Below, in pieces: positions 43,452-52,603 of a stretch of DNA of 64,000 nucleotides; position 1 is the stretch's first letter, and the number at the start of each line of letters is the position of its first letter. The translations under genes and the position numbers were made by a program. The notes beneath the pieces were generated by a model. That model had not been told where the DNA came from, searched no databases, and saw only the letters and a list, made by a program, of their open reading frames with translations. The DNA comes from Thermococcus henrietii (lineage in GTDB: Archaea; Methanobacteriota_B; Thermococci; Thermococcales; Thermococcaceae), in assembly GCF_900198835.1 (NCBI RefSeq), contig NZ_LT900021.1, positions 1,302,001-1,366,000 on the forward strand, written 5' to 3'.

Positions 43452-43661
43452 ATGAAACCTCCGGAGCAGAATGTTAAAGAACTTATACCCTGGCTTAGGG
43501 ATAATCCAGTCTACGAAGTATTAGAACAGAGAAAACGCGAAGCCATGGAGATAATTCAGGATATTACCCAAAAAGAGTTGGAAATTATTGAAGAACTTCC
43601 AGATGACGTTAGAGAAATTATAAAGGTCCCAGACAGTGGAACCCTGATTAGGGACTTTTAG
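43452..43661 (+). CDS. Small acidic protein, 69 residues
   Basis: MKPPEQNVKELIPWLRDNPV and onward, a helical acidic protein ending GTLIRDF. ATG 43452 is chosen because GAGTGATCTT precedes it; ATG 43434 and 43422 are in frame and possible. A TATA-like TTATATATTG is near 43360-43369. The composition is more A+T-rich than the neighbours. The family is not recognised; an antitoxin-like or accessory role would be a guess. Confidence 0.5.
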   Translation: MKPPEQNVKELIPWLRDNPVYEVLEQRKREAMEIIQDITQKELEIIEELPDDVREIIKVPDSGTLIRDF

Positions 43662-44848
43662 TATAATGTCACCCAGACTTCTTCTCCCTCAAGGTACCCC
43701 TCACTGTCTTCAGGGATTTCCACATAACCGTTGCTCTCCACGAGCGAGCTTATAAGTCCACTGCCCCTCTTCTTGATGGGCTTTGCCTTTCCACTCTCGT
43801 ACCAGACCTTGACGAACTCGTATCTACCGAGCTGGCTCGGAACCCTATCGATTAGCGCCGCCTTAACCCGCGCCTCGTAGTTTCTGGCTCCAACCAGCTT
43901 GGCCAAGGCGTGCTTGACGTAAAGGTGGAACTGGGCAAACACTGCCACGGGATAACCGCTCATTATGAATACCCTCTCGCCGTAGCCTATCGGCCTTCCG
44001 GGTTTTATCGTCGTCCCGTGGAAGAGCAAGTTAACGAACCGGTGGGCGAAGTCCTTGTCCCCAAAGGCCGAACCGCCGGTGACGAGCACGAGGTCGTTCT
44101 CGGCCTTCGCCCGCTCGATTGCATTCCCTATCGCGTCTTCATTGTCAGGAACGACGCCGTAGAAGATGGGCTCGCCGAAGTACTGCCTCACGAGGCCCTT
44201 CAGCATGACGGAGTTGCTCTCAAGGATTTTGCCGGATTTCAAGGCATCTCCGTCGAACTCCTCAATAAGCTCGTCGCCTGTAACGATTATTCCAACCCTG
44301 GGCTTCCTCTTGACCTCAACGGTCTTGAAACCCACGCTCTTGAGAAGCGCGAGGTCCTGGGGCCTGAGTACCTGCCCCTTCCGCAGGATTACCTCCCCCT
44401 TCTTTACGTCCTCGCCTGCGAAGGCGACGTTCTGGCCGGGAGCAACGGGACGGAGAACCCTTATCACGTCCCCCTCGCGCTCTGCCATCTCCTGCATCAG
44501 AACCGCGTTCGCTCCCTCGGGCATCTTCGAGCCGGTCATGAGTTTCACGGCCGTTCCCGGCTCCACCTTCGCCCCGCTTTCCTCGCCAGCGACAATCTCG
44601 TCAACGACCCTCAGCTCGACGGGGCTGTATTCCCTCGCGGGGAAGGTGTCCTCAGCGCGTAAAGCGTAGCCGTCAACCGCCGAACGGTCAAAGGGCGGGT
44701 TGTCTATCGGTGAAACGATGTCCTCAGCCAGGACCCTGCCGAGGGCATCCTCGAGGGGAACTTCTTCGGTTTCTCTAATTTCGTTCAGGTCATCGAGGAG
44801 TAACTTTAGTGCCTCCCTGTAAGGAGTGAGGCGCTTGAACTCTCTCAT
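43658..44848 (-). CDS. moeA: Molybdopterin molybdenumtransferase MoeA
   Basis: A 396-residue enzyme that inserts molybdate (or tungstate) into adenylated molybdopterin. Motifs: PPFDRSAVDGYALRAEDTF near 52-70, TGSKMPEGANAVLMQE near 105, RVGIIVTGDELIEEFDGD near 180 and TGGSAFGDKDFAHRF near 255. A C-terminal domain IV is present. ATG 44848 follows GGGGGTGTGAAA and lies next to the vapC relic. moaB is 330 bases upstream on the same strand, so the two may once have been one operon. Confidence 0.95.
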   Translation of the reverse strand: MREFKRLTPYREALKLLLDDLNEIRETEEVPLEDALGRVLAEDIVSPIDNPPFDRSAVDGYALRAEDTFPAREYSPVELRVVDEIVAGEESGAKVEPGTAVKLMTGSKMPEGANAVLMQEMAEREGDVIRVLRPVAPGQNVAFAGEDVKKGEVILRKGQVLRPQDLALLKSVGFKTVEVKRKPRVGIIVTGDELIEEFDGDALKSGKILESNSVMLKGLVRQYFGEPIFYGVVPDNEDAIGNAIERAKAENDLVLVTGGSAFGDKDFAHRFVNLLFHGTTIKPGRPIGYGERVFIMSGYPVAVFAQFHLYVKHALAKLVGARNYEARVKAALIDRVPSQLGRYEFVKVWYESGKAKPIKKRGSGLISSLVESNGYVEIPEDSEGYLEGEEVWVTLY

Positions 44849-44850
44849 TT

Positions 44851-45150
44851 TCACACCCCCAAAACTTTGAGGAAGTCAACCCTCGTGAAGTCGGAATCGA
44901 AGGTTGCAATCTTATCAACCCCGTAGCTCTTGCAGGTGAGAACTATCTGAGCATCGGAGGGCATTAGGTGGTATTTCTCCATGAAGACAACGTTCTTCAA
45001 ATCTCCTCAGCCTCCCGAATAGCCCACTGAATCGTCTCCTCGTCGAACGTTCCAAGTGCCCCCCTGCAACTTTCGAAGGGGCCTTTGCCCTCTCGTCCTT
45101 CTGGGGGACATGTTTCTTAGCATCATCAACGCTCTCCATCGGCTTCACCC
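44851..45150 (-). pseudogene. vapC: Relic of a VapC-like PIN-domain gene
   Basis: On the minus strand, GKGPFESCRGALGTFDEETI runs on to AIREAEEI then a stop; one frame over, DLKNVVFMEKYHLMPSDAQI continues to ATFDSDFTRVDFLKVLGV and TGA 44851-44853. Joined at the GAGATTTGAAG sequence (about 44998-45008) they give the C-terminal half of a PIN domain, with MPSDAQI and ATFDSDF as acidic motifs. The N-terminal catalytic part is missing. It fills the gap between moeA and moaB. Confidence 0.65.
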
Positions 45151-45180
45151 TTCGGGGATACGGGGTAACAGGCTATAAGG

Positions 45181-45696
45181 TTACTCCCTCCCGTGCTTGA
45201 GGACGTGGCCGGCCTCCCTGAGGATAATCTTTATTCCGGTCTTAGCCGCCCCGAGGCTTCCCGGGAGGCAGAAGACCGCCATCGCCCTTCCCGAGCTCCT
45301 GATGACGCCGGCGGTCGCCCTCGTCATTATCGCCGCCGTGCCTATCTCCTCGTAGCTCATCAGCCTGAAGATTTCGCCGAAGCCCGTGAGCTCCTTGTCG
45401 AAAAGCGGCCTCAGGCTCTCTATCGTCACGTCCCTGCTCGCTATTCCGGTCCCGCCGGAGGTAACGACAACATCAGCCCCCTTCTCGAAGGCCTCAACTA
45501 CGGCACCTATTATCGCCATCTTCTCGTCCGGCACGACCCTGTAGAGAACCCGCTCGTGTCCCGCCTTCTCCAGCTCCTCGATGAGGAACTTCCCGCTGGC
45601 ATCTTCCTTCTCGCCCCTGCTCGCGGTGTCGCTGACCGTTATGACAGCAAATCGAAACTTCCTGGGTGCCTTCCTCTTGTGCTCCTCAACGCCCAT
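45181..45696 (-). CDS. moaB: Molybdenum cofactor biosynthesis protein MoaB/MogA-like
   Basis: A 171-residue protein that adenylates molybdopterin before metal insertion by MoeA. FAVITVSDTASRGEKEDASG near residue 17, VVVTSGGTGIASRDVTIESL near 76 and the AVFCLPGSLGAAKTGIKIIL segment near 140 are diagnostic. The ATG at 45696 is preceded by GGTGGTAAC. It acts in the same pathway as the nearby moeA. Confidence 0.94.
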   Translation of the reverse strand: MGVEEHKRKAPRKFRFAVITVSDTASRGEKEDASGKFLIEELEKAGHERVLYRVVPDEKMAIIGAVVEAFEKGADVVVTSGGTGIASRDVTIESLRPLFDKELTGFGEIFRLMSYEEIGTAAIMTRATAGVIRSSGRAMAVFCLPGSLGAAKTGIKIILREAGHVLKHGRE

Positions 45697-45782
45697 GTTA
45701 CCACCGGGGTAAAATGTTCGGCGGCCTTAATAACCTTTCAGCAAACGGAAGCGTTTAACAGGGATACATTTTCTCTTGAAAG

Positions 45783-45815
45783 CCTCGCCCGTTAGGGCGG
45801 GGAGGAAGTCAGCGC
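45783..45815 (+). mobile_element. IS200/IS605-like end remnant
   Basis: GCCTCGCCC-GTTA-GGGCGGGGAGG followed by AAGTCAGC is a hairpin with 7-base GC arms (CCTCGCCC/GGGCGGGG region) at 45783-45806. Its sequence is very like the right end of archaeal IS200/IS605 elements, where such a hairpin directs transposase and ends the guide RNA. No tnpA or tnpB remains. It supplies the stop codon that truncates the membrane gene at 45792-45881. The call rests on resemblance only. Confidence 0.4.
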
Positions 45816-45881
45816 AATGTTTCCGAGGAATCCCACGTAGGTAAGGGCGAAAAGGAGCTTGAAGCGCCTAAGCCAGCCCAT
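45792..45881 (-). pseudogene. Membrane-protein gene cut off after 29 codons
   Basis: MGWLRRFKLLFALTYVGFLG continues NIALTSSPP and hits TAA inside the IS-like hairpin. GGGTGATGAT before ATG 45881 is a proper ribosome site, and the gene begins 4 bases after the stop of the upstream export-protein gene, so it was a normal member of that operon. The first 20 residues look like a membrane helix of a longer protein. It was probably truncated by transposon insertion or excision. Confidence 0.55.
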
Positions 45882-45885
45882 ATCA

Positions 45886-46347
45886 TCACCCTAACAGCCC
45901 CAGTGCAGGCAGAACCGTTATTGCCATGCTCAAAAGCCCGCCGAGAATTAAAGCCGGAACCGTCTGCTTTTTCTCAATTCCGAGGAGGTAAGCCGCCAAA
46001 GCCCCGGTCCATATCCCCGTTCCGGGAAGAGGAATGGCAACGAAAATCGTGAGGCCGATGAAGCCCCACCTCTCCACGTAGGGGTGCGCCTTTTTTCGAA
46101 CCCGCTCCACGTAGTGGAGGTAGAGGTGTGCCACCTTTCTGAGGGGCGTTTTTTCGAGCCAGAGCATTATCCGGTCTATGTAGGGGAGCAGTGCAGGCAG
46201 GAGAAGCGAGAGGGTGAGCACGCCGAGGGAAGCACTTAAGAGGGTTTCCCAGAGGGGGTAGCCCCTCCCTATGCCGTAAACTATCGCGTAGCGCCCCTCA
46301 AAGGTCGGCACGAGGGAGAGCAGGAAGACCTCGAGGAAGCTATTCAA
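45886..46347 (-). CDS. Small multi-drug export family protein (COG2426-like)
   Basis: A 153-residue membrane protein with four to five helices. LVPTFEGRYAIVYGIGRGYP near residue 12 and IPLPGTGIWTGALAAYLLGI near 105 are the repeated motifs of the PF06695 family, named for export but poorly characterised and possibly related to DedA-type proteins. The start is TTG 46347 (no nearby ATG), with GGGGTG six bases upstream, overlapping the PAP2 gene. Confidence 0.75.
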   Translation of the reverse strand: MNSFLEVFLLSLVPTFEGRYAIVYGIGRGYPLWETLLSASLGVLTLSLLLPALLPYIDRIMLWLEKTPLRKVAHLYLHYVERVRKKAHPYVERWGFIGLTIFVAIPLPGTGIWTGALAAYLLGIEKKQTVPALILGGLLSMAITVLPALGLLG

Positions 46348-46957
46348 CGTCGAGCACCCCCAGTCCGAGCCTTGAGATTACCCGCCTGTAGAGCGGAAGC
46401 CACGAGTCCTGGGTGGCCTTGACGATGCTGTAGACCCACGGAGCTAGCAACAGGCTGAAGAGGACGTCGCCGAACCAGTGGACATGGAGGAGCAGCCGCG
46501 TTATCGCAACTCCGACCGCGAAGATAACTGCCAGGGGAGTTGCCCGCTTCCAGCGGTTCGAGGCGTAGACCGCGATTATTGCCCCTCTGTAGGTGTGGCC
46601 CGAGGGGAAGGAGTAGCCCCCGTGGTTGCGGGGTCTCGGCTCGTTGATTGCAACCTTGAGAACCCCGACTATGACGAGACCGACGAAGGCCGAGACGAGG
46701 AAAACGAGCGTCTCCCGCGAGAGCCTTCCCGAGTTCCTGATGTCGAGGTAGATGACAGCGATTGCGAAGGGAACGAGGAACAGGTCGCTTCCGAAAGCCG
46801 TCAGGACGTTCATCAGGCCCGGGTTCGGCGATGGAAGGAGCGCGTCCACCCGGGAGTTCATGCCGGCCATTAAACCCGTGAGCTGAAGGACAAGAACGAG
46901 AACCAGCAACGCCGTGTTCAGCAGGAACTTCCAGTTCTTGAGGGATTCGCTGGACAT
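46340..46957 (-). CDS. PAP2-family membrane phosphatase
   Basis: A 205-residue membrane protein with about six helices. The three acid-phosphatase motifs are KVAINEPRPRN near residue 105, YSFPSGHTYRGA near 119 and RLLLHVHWFGDVLFS near 165, with the nucleophilic histidine in the last. It likely dephosphorylates a lipid phosphate such as polyprenyl pyrophosphate. It is co-transcribed with the export-family gene by overlap. Confidence 0.9.
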   Translation of the reverse strand: MSSESLKNWKFLLNTALLVLVLVLQLTGLMAGMNSRVDALLPSPNPGLMNVLTAFGSDLFLVPFAIAVIYLDIRNSGRLSRETLVFLVSAFVGLVIVGVLKVAINEPRPRNHGGYSFPSGHTYRGAIIAVYASNRWKRATPLAVIFAVGVAITRLLLHVHWFGDVLFSLLLAPWVYSIVKATQDSWLPLYRRVISRLGLGVLDVE

Positions 46958-46991
46958 GGATTGGAGAAAGAGTTTGAGCTAAAAAGCTTTT

Positions 46992-47573
46992 CTAAATCAG
47001 CCCCTCGTTGTAGAGTCCGTGGTAAACCTTGAGAAGGGCCCCCCGAACCCTCTTCGGTCCGAAGGTTCTGACGGCCTTTCCGAGGCCCTCGTTGTAGATA
47101 CGGCGCATTATGAAGTCCGTTTCGCGGTTGAAGTTAAGCCTGTCCTGGTTTTCGAGGTAGAGGCGCGCTATCTCCTCCGGCTCGCGGTAGTTGAGGCCCT
47201 TGAGCCACTTGAGGGGGATTCCGTCCCTGAAGGCCTTGACGACCTCGAAGCCTATTACGGTGACCTCGTCGTCCCCGTAAAGCTCGCCGTAGATTTTGTT
47301 CAGCTCGCGGAGGAGCTCCTTAACGTCGGAGAAGCCGTCGAGCTTGGCGTCTTCGTTGGTGAGCTCTCTAACCTTCTTCCGCTCAACCTTCGTGATTCTG
47401 ACCTTCGCTATGGCAGTGTCGCTCGGCGTTACCACGAGATAAACCTCGCTTCCAGGTTTCGCCTCGTAGCTACCGTAGCGTATCGTCGTGACTTTGTCTC
47501 CCCTCAGGATTCTTGACTTGTATGAGCTGTCAATCAGCATGAACTTCCGAATCTGAACGCTCTTCTTCCTCAT
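46992..47573 (-). CDS. ASCH-domain protein
   Basis: A 193-residue protein. Residues 1-110 form an ASCH/PUA-like beta barrel ([33 protein letters not shown] and [27 protein letters not shown], each seen as short motifs), expected to bind RNA. The remaining 80 residues are helical. It overlaps the end of the HAD gene by 44 bases. ATG 47573 follows GAGGGG. Function in RNA metabolism is inferred. Confidence 0.8.
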   Translation of the reverse strand: MRKKSVQIRKFMLIDSSYKSRILRGDKVTTIRYGSYEAKPGSEVYLVVTPSDTAIAKVRITKVERKKVRELTNEDAKLDGFSDVKELLRELNKIYGELYGDDEVTVIGFEVVKAFRDGIPLKWLKGLNYREPEEIARLYLENQDRLNFNRETDFIMRRIYNEGLGKAVRTFGPKRVRGALLKVYHGLYNEGLI

Positions 47574-48258
47574 CGTTGAGTCCCCTCACAATCTTCGGAA
47601 CCTCTTCAAGGCTCTCAATCGTGAAGTCGGCGTAGTCGAGGTAGTCGAGCTCCCTGTCGCGGTATTTTCCATAGCGGAACCAGACGGTCCTCATACCCAC
47701 CTGCTTAGCCCCGTAGATGTCCGAGTAAAGCCTGTCGCCGACCATCAGGGCCTCTTCGGGCCTGACACCGAGCTTCCTGAGGGCCCGCTTAAAAATCTTT
47801 GGATGAGGCTTCTTGACGCCGAGGTAGTCCGAGATAAACACCTCGTCAAAGAACTCGTCGAGTTCGAGGCGGAGTATCTTCTCCCACTGCTTTATCGGGT
47901 CGCCGTCGGTGATTATTGCGAGAAGGTAACCCTCTTTCTTGAGCTCGAGGAGGACCTTCCGCGCGCCCCGGACGCTCTTTAGGTAGGCGAACTTCGTGTT
48001 GTGGTAGGCTATAACACCGGAGGCAATCCACTTGGGGTTGTTGGGGAGCTCAAGACGCCTGAGGAGGTAATCGAAGTGCCTGTTGAAGTTGCTACCGTAC
48101 TCGGCTATCAGCTCAAGAAGCTCGCTGTAGGCGGTTTCGAAGTCAACGGGGAGGCCGTGGCGTATCATGTTCTCTATCGCGTTTCGACGTGCCATCTCAG
48201 CTAAGCGGGTGGTGTCAACAATCGTGTCGTCAAGGTCGAACAGGACTGCCTTAATCAT
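47530..48258 (-). CDS. HAD-family phosphatase
   Basis: A 242-residue HAD hydrolase. Motif I is [15 protein letters not shown] near residue 5, with the nucleophile aspartate; motif II is [14 protein letters not shown] near 110; and [14 protein letters not shown] and [18 protein letters not shown] near 150-185 are motifs III and IV. The helical cap lies at 15-95. It resembles the archaeal TIGR02253-type group; the substrate is unknown. ATG 48258 follows GGGGTCGGGGT. Confidence 0.9.
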   Translation of the reverse strand: MIKAVLFDLDDTIVDTTRLAEMARRNAIENMIRHGLPVDFETAYSELLELIAEYGSNFNRHFDYLLRRLELPNNPKWIASGVIAYHNTKFAYLKSVRGARKVLLELKKEGYLLAIITDGDPIKQWEKILRLELDEFFDEVFISDYLGVKKPHPKIFKRALRKLGVRPEEALMVGDRLYSDIYGAKQVGMRTVWFRYGKYRDRELDYLDYADFTIESLEEVPKIVRGLNDEEEERSDSEVHAD

Positions 48259-48289
48259 ACCCCGACCCCTTGGTTCCTTCTCCTCACGA

Positions 48290-48691
48290 CTATTTAACGT
48301 TGCCGATGTCAAGGAAGAGTCCTCTTTTCCCTCTGGTCTGTTTTTTCGCCTCCCTCACAGCCCTGAAGTACTCGTCTTCTCTTCTCAACTCTTCGAGGAG
48401 CTCCTCCAGCGTCCAGCTAAGGTTCGTCTCAGTCGTCGTCGCGAAGATTACCCTTCCTTCAGCCAGCTTCCTGACATCACCTATGACCCTCTTGATACCC
48501 TCGTTGTCGAGATCGTGCATGATGACGAACCTTTCACCGGTCCAGTCAAGGTTCCCGTCCTCAGTGGTTCTTTCGAGTATCTCCGTCAGGGTGAGCTTCC
48601 TGAAGTGCTCGGGAACCGGCAGAATCGGATAGCCGAGCTTTGCAATCCTCTCGATTTCCTCCTCGGTAAAACCTATCAGGAGCAGCTTCAT
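48290..48691 (-). CDS. DUF3783-family protein
   Basis: A 133-residue soluble protein. [20 protein letters not shown], then [20 protein letters not shown] and [19 protein letters not shown] fit DUF3783, a family of unknown function that may sense or bind a small ligand. Its ATG overlaps the Sir2 stop by 4 bases, so both are in one operon. Confidence 0.75.
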   Translation of the reverse strand: MKLLLIGFTEEEIERIAKLGYPILPVPEHFRKLTLTEILERTTEDGNLDWTGERFVIMHDLDNEGIKRVIGDVRKLAEGRVIFATTTETNLSWTLEELLEELRREDEYFRAVREAKKQTRGKRGLFLDIGNVK

Positions 48692-49440
48692 CTTAACTCC
48701 CTCACGAGCTCAACGAGCTTTGGAAGGACTTCAGCCGCCTTCCCGCGCAGGAAAACGTCCGCAATAGGCGTTATTCCGCTCCTCTCGACGTTCACCTCGA
48801 TAACCCTACCGCCGTGCTCCTTAACTATGTAAGGTATGTACGCGGCGGGATACACTACGCCGCTCGTTCCGACGACGATGACCGCGTCGGCCTTCTCCGC
48901 CAGCCGAAAGGCTTCTTCCAAAGTCCCCCGCGGCAGGGCCTCCCCGAACCAGACCACGTCGGGCCTGAGGAGGGAGCCGCAACGGGGGCACCTCGGAAGG
49001 TCCTTTGAGTCCACGAACTCATGAACCCGGCCGCTCTCCTTCAAGTTCTCCCTGTAGGGGCAAGAGGTACAGCGAACCCGAAAGATGTTTCCGTGGAGCT
49101 CTATGGGGTTCCTTGTTCCTGCCTCGCGGTGCAGGTCGTCAACGTTCTGCGTGATTACGGCTTTGAGAACTCCCATTCTCTCAAGTTCTGCCAGGGCGTA
49201 GTGGGCGGGGTTCGGCTTCGCATCCAGAATCCTGCGCATCCTCCACCTGTAAAACTCCCAGACGAGGCGAGGGTCCCTATCGAAGGCTTCGGGCGTTGCG
49301 AGCTCTTCTGGACGATAGCGCTTCCACAGGCCGTTGGAGCCTCTGAACGTTGGAACACCGCTTTCGGCACTGATTCCCGCACCGGTAAAGGCTATGGCAA
49401 AGCGGGACCTTGCCAGGATTTTAGCGGCGTGTCCCTTCAT
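48688..49440 (-). CDS. cobB: NAD-dependent protein deacylase, Sir2 family
   Basis: A 250-residue sirtuin. [20 protein letters not shown] near residue 16 binds [18 protein letters not shown] near 95 and ELHGNIF near 112 give the catalytic QNVD and histidine. Two CxxC pairs (RCTSCPYR and RCPRCGSLL) bind zinc. [15 protein letters not shown] near 195 is typical. It removes acetyl or longer acyl groups from lysines, for example on chromatin proteins. Confidence 0.94.
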   Translation of the reverse strand: MKGHAAKILARSRFAIAFTGAGISAESGVPTFRGSNGLWKRYRPEELATPEAFDRDPRLVWEFYRWRMRRILDAKPNPAHYALAELERMGVLKAVITQNVDDLHREAGTRNPIELHGNIFRVRCTSCPYRENLKESGRVHEFVDSKDLPRCPRCGSLLRPDVVWFGEALPRGTLEEAFRLAEKADAVIVVGTSGVVYPAAYIPYIVKEHGGRVIEVNVERSGITPIADVFLRGKAAEVLPKLVELVRELR

Positions 49441-49589
49441 GCCATCCCCTAATCAAGTGGAATTTAAAAACCCTACTAAAGGTTAAGCTCTATAAACAAA
49501 AACATCGAAGGATATTAGAAGCAACCTTCAGCCTTCCGAGCGAGGGTTTAAATTGTGTTCATCGGTGCATTGGACGGAGGTGATGCGAG

Positions 49590-50777
49590 ATGCCGATTAC
49601 CGATGGAACCCCGAGGAGCAAGGTCACTACCTCACACGGCCGTTACTACTCGGAGAGACTGGCGGCCCAGAGGCGGAAAAAGCTCATCCTGATTCAGAAC
49701 CTCAGGAAGAGGAAAGCGGTGAGGGGGCTTAGGGTAAGCACGATTCGCGTTGAGAAGAAGCGCATAACAAAGGGAGAAGCTCTGGCAATCCTAGTCGGGA
49801 CCCAGATAGGCGCTGGAGTGCTCGGCCTGCCCTACGCCGCCAGCAAAGTCGGTCTGATTCCGGCCATGCTCGTCCTCTTTGGCGTCATGGTGCTCATGCT
49901 GGCGACTGGCTTCATAGTCCTCAAGTTCTCGGCAGGAATGGGGGGGGCGCAGATGAGCACCATAGCCCAGCGCGTCCTCGGAAAGGCCGGCGGCTGGCTG
50001 ATGTACGTCAGCATATTCATTATGAGCTTCGGAGCCATCTTAGCTTACATAGCGGGGATGGGAAGCGTTTTCGCAAGCCTCTTCGGGATAAGTGAAACTG
50101 CAGGAGCGTTCATCTTTTGGGTTCTCGCCTCGATAGTCGTTTACCGCGGTCTTGAGGCGAGCGGAAAGACCGAACTGGCCATGAGCTACATAATGCTTGC
50201 CCTCTTCATAGCGGTCACCGTGATGCTCGTTCCCCATGCGAAGCTGAGCAACGGCCTCTACACCGACCTCTCGGGAATCCTAAGCATAACGGGTGTTGCC
50301 ATCTTCGCCCTCGGCTGTCACACGGTGATTCCCGACGTCTACAAGGGCCTCGGAAGCTACGAGGAGACCAAGAAGGTCCTCGTCTGGGCCTTCATCATAC
50401 CGACTGCAATTTACGCCATATTTATGGCGGCGTTCCTGCTGGCCTTCGGAAAGAACACGCCACAGATTGCCACCCAGGGGCTCCAGTGGCTCTATGGAAG
50501 GCTTGGAAAGATAATCGGCAACCTCATTCCCCTACTTGCCATAACGACGAGCTACATAGGGATAGCCCTGGCACAGCAGAGCAACAACGAGGAGTTTGTG
50601 AAGCTCAAAAGGCCCGTTGCGTGGGCCCTAACCGTTATCCCGCCAGCGGCAGTGTACTTCGCAGGAATCAAGAACTTCGCGGACGTCCTGGCCTTCGCCG
50701 GCGACACTGGAGACATGATGGCCTTTATAATCCTGCCGATACTCATCTGGCTCGTTGACAAGCTGAGAAAACGCTAA
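49590..50777 (+). CDS. Amino acid permease (HAAAP/aromatic type)
   Basis: A 395-residue transporter with 11 membrane helices after an unusually long, basic N-terminal tail of about 60 residues. [20 protein letters not shown] near residue 72 is the GxGxxGLP motif of the hydroxy/aromatic amino acid permeases, which use a proton or sodium gradient. ATG 49590 is preceded by GGAGGTGATGCGAG. TATA-like GGTTTAAATTG is near 49545-49554. Substrate is inferred. Confidence 0.85.
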   Translation: MPITDGTPRSKVTTSHGRYYSERLAAQRRKKLILIQNLRKRKAVRGLRVSTIRVEKKRITKGEALAILVGTQIGAGVLGLPYAASKVGLIPAMLVLFGVMVLMLATGFIVLKFSAGMGGAQMSTIAQRVLGKAGGWLMYVSIFIMSFGAILAYIAGMGSVFASLFGISETAGAFIFWVLASIVVYRGLEASGKTELAMSYIMLALFIAVTVMLVPHAKLSNGLYTDLSGILSITGVAIFALGCHTVIPDVYKGLGSYEETKKVLVWAFIIPTAIYAIFMAAFLLAFGKNTPQIATQGLQWLYGRLGKIIGNLIPLLAITTSYIGIALAQQSNNEEFVKLKRPVAWALTVIPPAAVYFAGIKNFADVLAFAGDTGDMMAFIILPILIWLVDKLRKR

Positions 50778-50811
50778 AAGCGTCCCCTCTTTTCTTTATC
50801 CGGTGGTGGTC

Positions 50812-51813
50812 ATGCCGAGGGTCTTCATCACGCGCGCGATTCCCGAGAACGGCATCGAGCTTTTGAGGGAGCACTTCGAGGTCGAGGTCTGGCCAGAGGA
50901 ACGGGAAATCCCGAGGGAGGTTTTGCTCGAAAAGGTCCGCGATGCTGACGCGCTCGTCACGATGCTCAGCGAGAGGATTGACAGGGAGGTCTTCGACAAC
51001 GCCCCGAAGCTCAGAATCGTCGCGAACTACGCTGTGGGCTACGACAACATAGACGTCGAGGAGGCAACGCGGAGGGGAATCTACGTAACGAACACTCCAG
51101 ACGTCCTCACCGACGCGACGGCGGACTTCGCGTGGACGCTTCTCCTAGCGACGGCGAGAAGGTTAATCGAGGCCGATAACTTCACGCGCTCCGGCGAGTG
51201 GAAGCGGAAGGGCATCGCCTGGCATCCGCGCTGGTTCTTGGGCTACGACGTTTACGGCAAAACCATCGGAATCATTGGCTTCGGTAGAATCGGGCAGGCA
51301 GTGGCGAAACGTGCCAGGGGCTTCGGCATGAGAATCCTCTACTACTCCCGCACGAGGAAGCCAGAGGCGGAGAAGGAACTCAACGCAGAGTTCAAGCCCC
51401 TCAACGAGCTCCTGAGCGAGAGCGACTTCGTGGTTCTGGCCGTCCCACTGACGAGGGAAACATACCACATGATAGGCGAGAATGAATTTAGACTCATGAA
51501 GGAAACGGCAATTCTCGTGAACATAGCGCGCGGAAAGGTCGTTGACACGGAAGCGCTCATCAAGGCCCTTAGGGAGGGCTGGATTGCCGGAGCTGGTTTA
51601 GACGTCTATGAGGAGGAGCCCTACTACAACGAAGAGCTCTTCAGCCTGAAGAACGTGGTCTTGGCGCCCCACATCGGTAGCGCGACCTTCGGGGCCAGAG
51701 AAGGCATGGCCGAGCTCGTGGCGAGGAACCTCATCGCATTCAAGAACGGCCAGATTCCGCCGACATTGGTTAACAGGGACGTTGTGAAGGTCAGGAAGCC
51801 GGGGTTCGACTGA
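50812..51813 (+). CDS. gyaR: Glyoxylate reductase / D-2-hydroxyacid dehydrogenase
   Basis: A 333-residue enzyme reducing glyoxylate to glycolate with NAD(P)H. The NAD motif is [22 protein letters not shown] near 148-168. [17 protein letters not shown] near 240 has the substrate arginine, and DVYEEEPYY and [16 protein letters not shown] supply the catalytic glutamate and histidine. It is nearly identical in layout to the characterised Thermococcus litoralis enzyme. ATG 50812 ([11 protein letters not shown]) follows GGTGGTGGTC. Confidence 0.95.
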   Translation: MPRVFITRAIPENGIELLREHFEVEVWPEEREIPREVLLEKVRDADALVTMLSERIDREVFDNAPKLRIVANYAVGYDNIDVEEATRRGIYVTNTPDVLTDATADFAWTLLLATARRLIEADNFTRSGEWKRKGIAWHPRWFLGYDVYGKTIGIIGFGRIGQAVAKRARGFGMRILYYSRTRKPEAEKELNAEFKPLNELLSESDFVVLAVPLTRETYHMIGENEFRLMKETAILVNIARGKVVDTEALIKALREGWIAGAGLDVYEEEPYYNEELFSLKNVVLAPHIGSATFGAREGMAELVARNLIAFKNGQIPPTLVNRDVVKVRKPGFD

Positions 51814-51827
51814 ACCCCGTCCTTTTT
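51801..51827 (+). terminator. Hairpin plus T5 terminator of gyaR
   Basis: GGGGTTC (51801-51807) pairs with GAACCCC (51812-51818) around loop GACT, and TTTTT follows at 51823-51827. The stop codon TGA sits across loop and stem. The C/D box RNA begins at the next base, so this hairpin also separates the two transcripts or forms the processing boundary. Confidence 0.6.
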
Positions 51828-51885
51828 GGGCGATGATGACGACACCCTCGGCTGACGGTGATGAGCTGGACCCGTGCCTGAGCCC
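51828..51885 (+). ncRNA. C/D box small RNA (2'-O-methylation guide)
   Basis: All elements are present and well spaced: terminal stem GGGC/GCCC (51828-51831 and 51882-51885), C box ATGATGA (51833-51839), D' box CTGA (51852-51855), C' box GTGATGA (51858-51864) and D box CTGA (51878-51881). Guide regions are CGACACCCTCGG before D' and GCTGGACCCGTGC before D. With L7Ae, Nop5 and fibrillarin it would methylate RNA at the nucleotide paired five bases from each D/D' box. It abuts the stop of the opposite-strand DUF72 gene. Confidence 0.88.
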
Positions 51886-52598
51886 TAAATGAGTGCTTTG
51901 AACCTCTTCGCGTCCCTGCACATGTCGTTGTTGTTGAAGAAGACGAAGCTCTCTCCGCGATTCCAGCCGAGGACGCGCTCTCGAACTTTTTGCAGTTCCC
52001 CGTCGCTGTAGGAGTGCCGGTAAATTATCCGCCCGTTCTCGTAGCGCCCATGAAGGCGGTAGTAGTTCGTCTCCCCGCTGTGGAGCGGAATCCTCACGAG
52101 CGGGTCGGTCACGTCTATGACGTCGAAGGCCCTAACGAAGCGCTTAACGCCCTTCTCGCTCCAGCCCCTCAGCTCAACGGCTATCTCGAAGCTTCCCCTG
52201 TCAATCATCTCGAAGAACCTTTCCGCGCTGGCGAAACTCTCCTCGCTCTCCTTGAAGCTCTTCGGTAACTGAATTAGAATGAAGCGCGCGCCAAGGGTTT
52301 CGGCCTCCTTCAGCGTCAGGCGCCAGAAGTGAAGCACTTCGCTCGTTGGCCTGAGAAGGCCGACGTTTTTGCTCGGCTTCACGTTGCTCCTCCGCCACGT
52401 CGGGCTGTTCGGTGGGTGCGTTACGCCCTGAAAGGCTTTCATCGCGAAGGTAAAACCTTCCGGAGCTTCCTTCCTCCAGCGCTCGAGGGTTTTCTCCTGG
52501 AGGATTCGGTAAAACGTCTGCTGAACCTCGACGGCATCGAAGTCCCGGAAGTATTTTGCCCTTCCTTCGCAGAAGCCACACGTTCCGACCTTAATCAT
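51885..52598 (-). CDS. DUF72-family protein
   Basis: A 237-residue TIM-barrel-like protein of unknown activity. MIKVGTCGFCEGRAKYFRDF, AVEVQQTFYRI (about 25-35), FILIQLPKSFKE (about 115-126) and the final SFVFFNNNDMCRDA are DUF72 signatures. A role near DNA repair is suggested only by its place next to nurA in the end-resection operon. ATG 52598 follows GGAGTGAT; its leader overlaps the nurA stop. Confidence 0.85.
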   Translation of the reverse strand: MIKVGTCGFCEGRAKYFRDFDAVEVQQTFYRILQEKTLERWRKEAPEGFTFAMKAFQGVTHPPNSPTWRRSNVKPSKNVGLLRPTSEVLHFWRLTLKEAETLGARFILIQLPKSFKESEESFASAERFFEMIDRGSFEIAVELRGWSEKGVKRFVRAFDVIDVTDPLVRIPLHSGETNYYRLHGRYENGRIIYRHSYSDGELQKVRERVLGWNRGESFVFFNNNDMCRDAKRFKALI

Positions 52599-52603
52599 TT
52601 CCA

